Assembly (NCBI GenBank): GCA_964611575.1 | Contig: CAZTAJ010000161.1 | Span: forward strand, 1 to 7,674 | Length of the DNA: 7,674 nt | Direction of reading: 5' to 3' | Origin: CAITUY01 sp964611575 | GTDB taxonomy: Bacteria > Verrucomicrobiota > Kiritimatiellia > CAIKKV01 > CAITUY01 | In this document: positions 5,894 to 7,674 of the stretch, in pieces | Position numbering within the stretch: the first letter of the stretch is position 1 | How the letters are laid out: every line of letters begins with the position of its first letter | Made by a program: the position numbers and the translations under genes | Notes under the pieces: generated by a model | Databases searched by the model: none | The model's input: the letters and a program-made list of their open reading frames with translations, nothing else | Told to the model about the DNA's origin: nothing

Positions 5894-7623
5894 GCACACC
5901 CCGCGAGGTGATCATCCGGCTGGCCGTCATCGCGGCCATGGCGGGATGCGGACCACCGGCGCACGCCTCTCCTGACTCCACCGCCAGCAACACGGCGCCT
6001 GCCCTGACATTCGATGCCCCGGAGCACCGCCAGGTGGCCGAGGAGTTCGTCAAGGCCCGCCAGGTAGCCGAAACGCTGCGCCGGGACGAACTCCGCAGGC
6101 TGATCCAGATTCAAATTGACGAGGCGAAGGCGCTCCTGGCTGAGAAGCAGAAAGCCGGCAACGTCAAGGGTATCGCCATCGCCACGCAAGCCAGGCAAAT
6201 GTTCGAGTCGGCCCTGACCAATCTCGATGCCACCGGCACAATCGTACTCACCGAGCGGGTCCGGCGCGAACTCGAAGAAACGGTGCGCCACTTCGACGGC
6301 GTCCGGGCCGGGATCGAGGCCAGGGCGTCAAACACCGTCGCCCGCATCCGGAAGGAGCACCTGGAGCGCCTGACGGAAACGCTCGCCCCGCCCCGCCCGG
6401 ACGCGCAGGCGCCCGCCATTGAGGCTGCCTTCGCCGCCCTCGTCAAACGCCTGACAGCGCCGCCACCGGTTCCTCGCGCCACCCTGACGAACGCCGTCGC
6501 GATCGCCAAGGGGACCAACGATCCTGCCGGAACCCTGACCCCCACCATGACTCGCGCCGCCTTGCCGGAGGTTCTCGGGGCGTCCGGCCCGGCAGACCGC
6601 TGGGTGACCGCCGGGCAGGTGCTGGTGGACATGATGAGTGTCGATGTGCTCGACATCCCGCTGGCCAACCAACCCGCGGGAACGAATCGCTTCGAGAAAT
6701 CCAACCCCATTACCGATCAGTCTTTCACCCTCCACTACGTCTCGATCCACCCTTTGCCCGCACGTGCCGGATTGGCCTACCGGTTGAAGCGCATTCCCGG
6801 CCGCGAAGGCGTCGAAATCCTCGATTGGCCCGGTCCGCGTAACGCCTTCACCCTGACCGTCCGCACGATGCCGCCCGCCACAGTCCCCTGCCCCCACGGA
6901 TTTGAAGTGCAGGTCGGCGGGCCTGACGCCATGCTGGCCACCCTGTTCGCCGGGGCGCAACTCGAATCGACGGCCGACGGGGCCGCCACCCAGGCAATTC
7001 CGGTTGTCGTCACGATCGCCAGCAAACCATCCGGTGCGGCCGTCCTGCTCGACGGAAACCCGGTGCGGGGGGCCCAGACGCCCTGCCGCCTGCGCGTACC
7101 GCCCGGCGCCCAGTCGTTGCGGCTGGTGCTGCCGGGCTATATCGACGGCGTCTTCTCCAACCAGGACATCACCGCCGGCAGGCCGCTCTCCTGGACTTTT
7201 CAGCCGGACCCCCGCATCGTGCGCAAGACGGTCATTGTCCCGGCGGACGCCGCAGATTGGATTGCCGTGGCCGAAGTGGAGGCCGGTGCCCGGATCGCCA
7301 TCGATGCCCGGGGAACGTGGTCCTGCGCCGGCGGCGGCGCGACGGGAGTGGAAGGCTACCCCAACAATGAGGCGAATCTCCGCCTCTACATGAACCCGGC
7401 CGACTATCCGCGGCACACGCCCGGTGCCAACCTCGGGGCGCTGCTCTGGCGCATCGCACCGCGGGGCCGCGCCTCCGCGGTCGGCCGTGCCCTGCGAATC
7501 ACCGCCCCGGAAGCCGGCACGCTGCAACTCGATATCAACGAGGCTCCCGGCCCCAAACACCGCGCCGACAACACCGGCGCCCTGCCCGTCACCCTCGTCA
7601 TCCTGCCCCCGTCGGCTCTCTAG
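5890..7623 (+). CDS. Putative lipoprotein with PEGA and PA-IL (LecA)-like domains
   Basis: A 577-residue exported protein. The start ATG overlaps the previous stop (ATGA) and has no clear Shine-Dalgarno, so translation is probably coupled. The N-terminus ends a hydrophobic stretch with AMAGC, making Cys20 a possible lipid site; Met at -3 is unusual, and type I cleavage after AHA (residue 26) is an alternative. Residues about 44-165 are charged, helical and coiled-coil-like. The middle (about 195-365) is unrecognised. Residues about 371-438 match a PEGA domain: VVVTIASKPSGAAVLLDGNP, then TPCRLRVPPG and a closing GY. Residues about 446-572 resemble the PA-IL/LecA-like galactose-binding fold: an opening strand and W457, IDARGTW, GALLWRIAP, AGTLQLDINE, then DNTGALPVTLVI. 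Such domains bind sugars or polysaccharides in known members, so binding to surface glycan or peptidoglycan is plausible but inferred. It ends the visible operon. Confidence 0.83.
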   Translation: MSTPREVIIRLAVIAAMAGCGPPAHASPDSTASNTAPALTFDAPEHRQVAEEFVKARQVAETLRRDELRRLIQIQIDEAKALLAEKQKAGNVKGIAIATQARQMFESALTNLDATGTIVLTERVRRELEETVRHFDGVRAGIEARASNTVARIRKEHLERLTETLAPPRPDAQAPAIEAAFAALVKRLTAPPPVPRATLTNAVAIAKGTNDPAGTLTPTMTRAALPEVLGASGPADRWVTAGQVLVDMMSVDVLDIPLANQPAGTNRFEKSNPITDQSFTLHYVSIHPLPARAGLAYRLKRIPGREGVEILDWPGPRNAFTLTVRTMPPATVPCPHGFEVQVGGPDAMLATLFAGAQLESTADGAATQAIPVVVTIASKPSGAAVLLDGNPVRGAQTPCRLRVPPGAQSLRLVLPGYIDGVFSNQDITAGRPLSWTFQPDPRIVRKTVIVPADAADWIAVAEVEAGARIAIDARGTWSCAGGGATGVEGYPNNEANLRLYMNPADYPRHTPGANLGALLWRIAPRGRASAVGRALRITAPEAGTLQLDINEAPGPKHRADNTGALPVTLVILPPSAL

Positions 7624-7664
7624 CCCGACTTTCTCAACTGGCAGTGAGTTTCGTTTATTTTCAG

Positions 7665-7674
7665 GCACCGGTGC
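7665..7674. other. Perfect 10-bp palindrome truncated by the window end
   Basis: GCACCGGTGC at the very end of the window is its own reverse complement. It follows a short AT-richer stretch (7646-7663) after the last stop. It could be part of a terminator stem or a binding site, but the sequence beyond the window is needed; a palindrome of this size also arises by chance in GC-rich DNA. Nothing else is recognisable in the 51 bases after the last gene. Confidence 0.3.

Noticed and set aside
6328..7668. 446-codon open frame on the minus strand
   Set aside because: It lies antisense to the PEGA/PA-IL-like gene. Its product is low-complexity Gly/Arg/Asp-rich with no recognisable domain, as expected for the complement of a GC-rich gene.
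1..7674. Mobile element, CRISPR array or RNA gene
   Set aside because: I found no terminal inverted repeats, transposase or integrase, regularly spaced repeats, or tRNA/rRNA-like sequence. Coding fills nearly the whole window.

Overview
This is a compact, GC-rich stretch from a Gram-negative-type (diderm) bacterium, with all eight genes on the plus strand. The gene content is an ExbB-like protein with a signal-sequence-like N-terminus, paired ExbD proteins, a membrane-anchored von Willebrand A (VWA) protein, TPR proteins, and PEGA / PA-IL-like lipoproteins. This mix recalls the PVC group (Verrucomicrobiota, Kiritimatiellota, Lentisphaerota, Planctomycetota). That placement is an inference from gene style; no rRNA or other phylogenetic marker is present.

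Layout: (1) bases 1-1179, the C-terminal part of a TPR protein cut by the window edge; (2) 1176-2312, a secreted protein with a YbgF/CpoB-like TPR region; (3) 2309-3115, an ExbB/TolQ/MotA-family proton channel subunit; (4) 3112-3537 and (5) 3534-3971, two different ExbD/TolR proteins; (6) 3988-5370, a VWA protein whose single N-terminal membrane helix carries the S-x3-H motif of TonB and TolA; (7) 5384-5893, a small lipoprotein of unknown function; (8) 5890-7623, a larger probable lipoprotein with a coiled-coil-like region, a PEGA domain and a C-terminal PA-IL (LecA)-like domain. The last 51 bases are non-coding and end in a palindrome cut by the window edge.

The genes look like one operon. 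Five of the seven junctions are 4-base start/stop overlaps (four ATGA, one GTGA) and the other two gaps are 17 and 13 bases. No internal promoter or terminator is evident.

The likely theme is a Tol/Ton-like energy-transducing envelope machine. ExbB and the ExbD pair would harvest proton motive force in the inner membrane. The VWA protein sits where tonB or tolA would be and has a TonB/TolA-like anchor, so it may be the moving effector that grips a partner through its metal-dependent (MIDAS) VWA face. The TPR proteins and lipoproteins are candidate periplasmic and outer-membrane partners. The motor assignment rests on conserved residues; the VWA protein as transducer is a hypothesis. I see no tRNA, rRNA, CRISPR array, insertion sequence or integrase.
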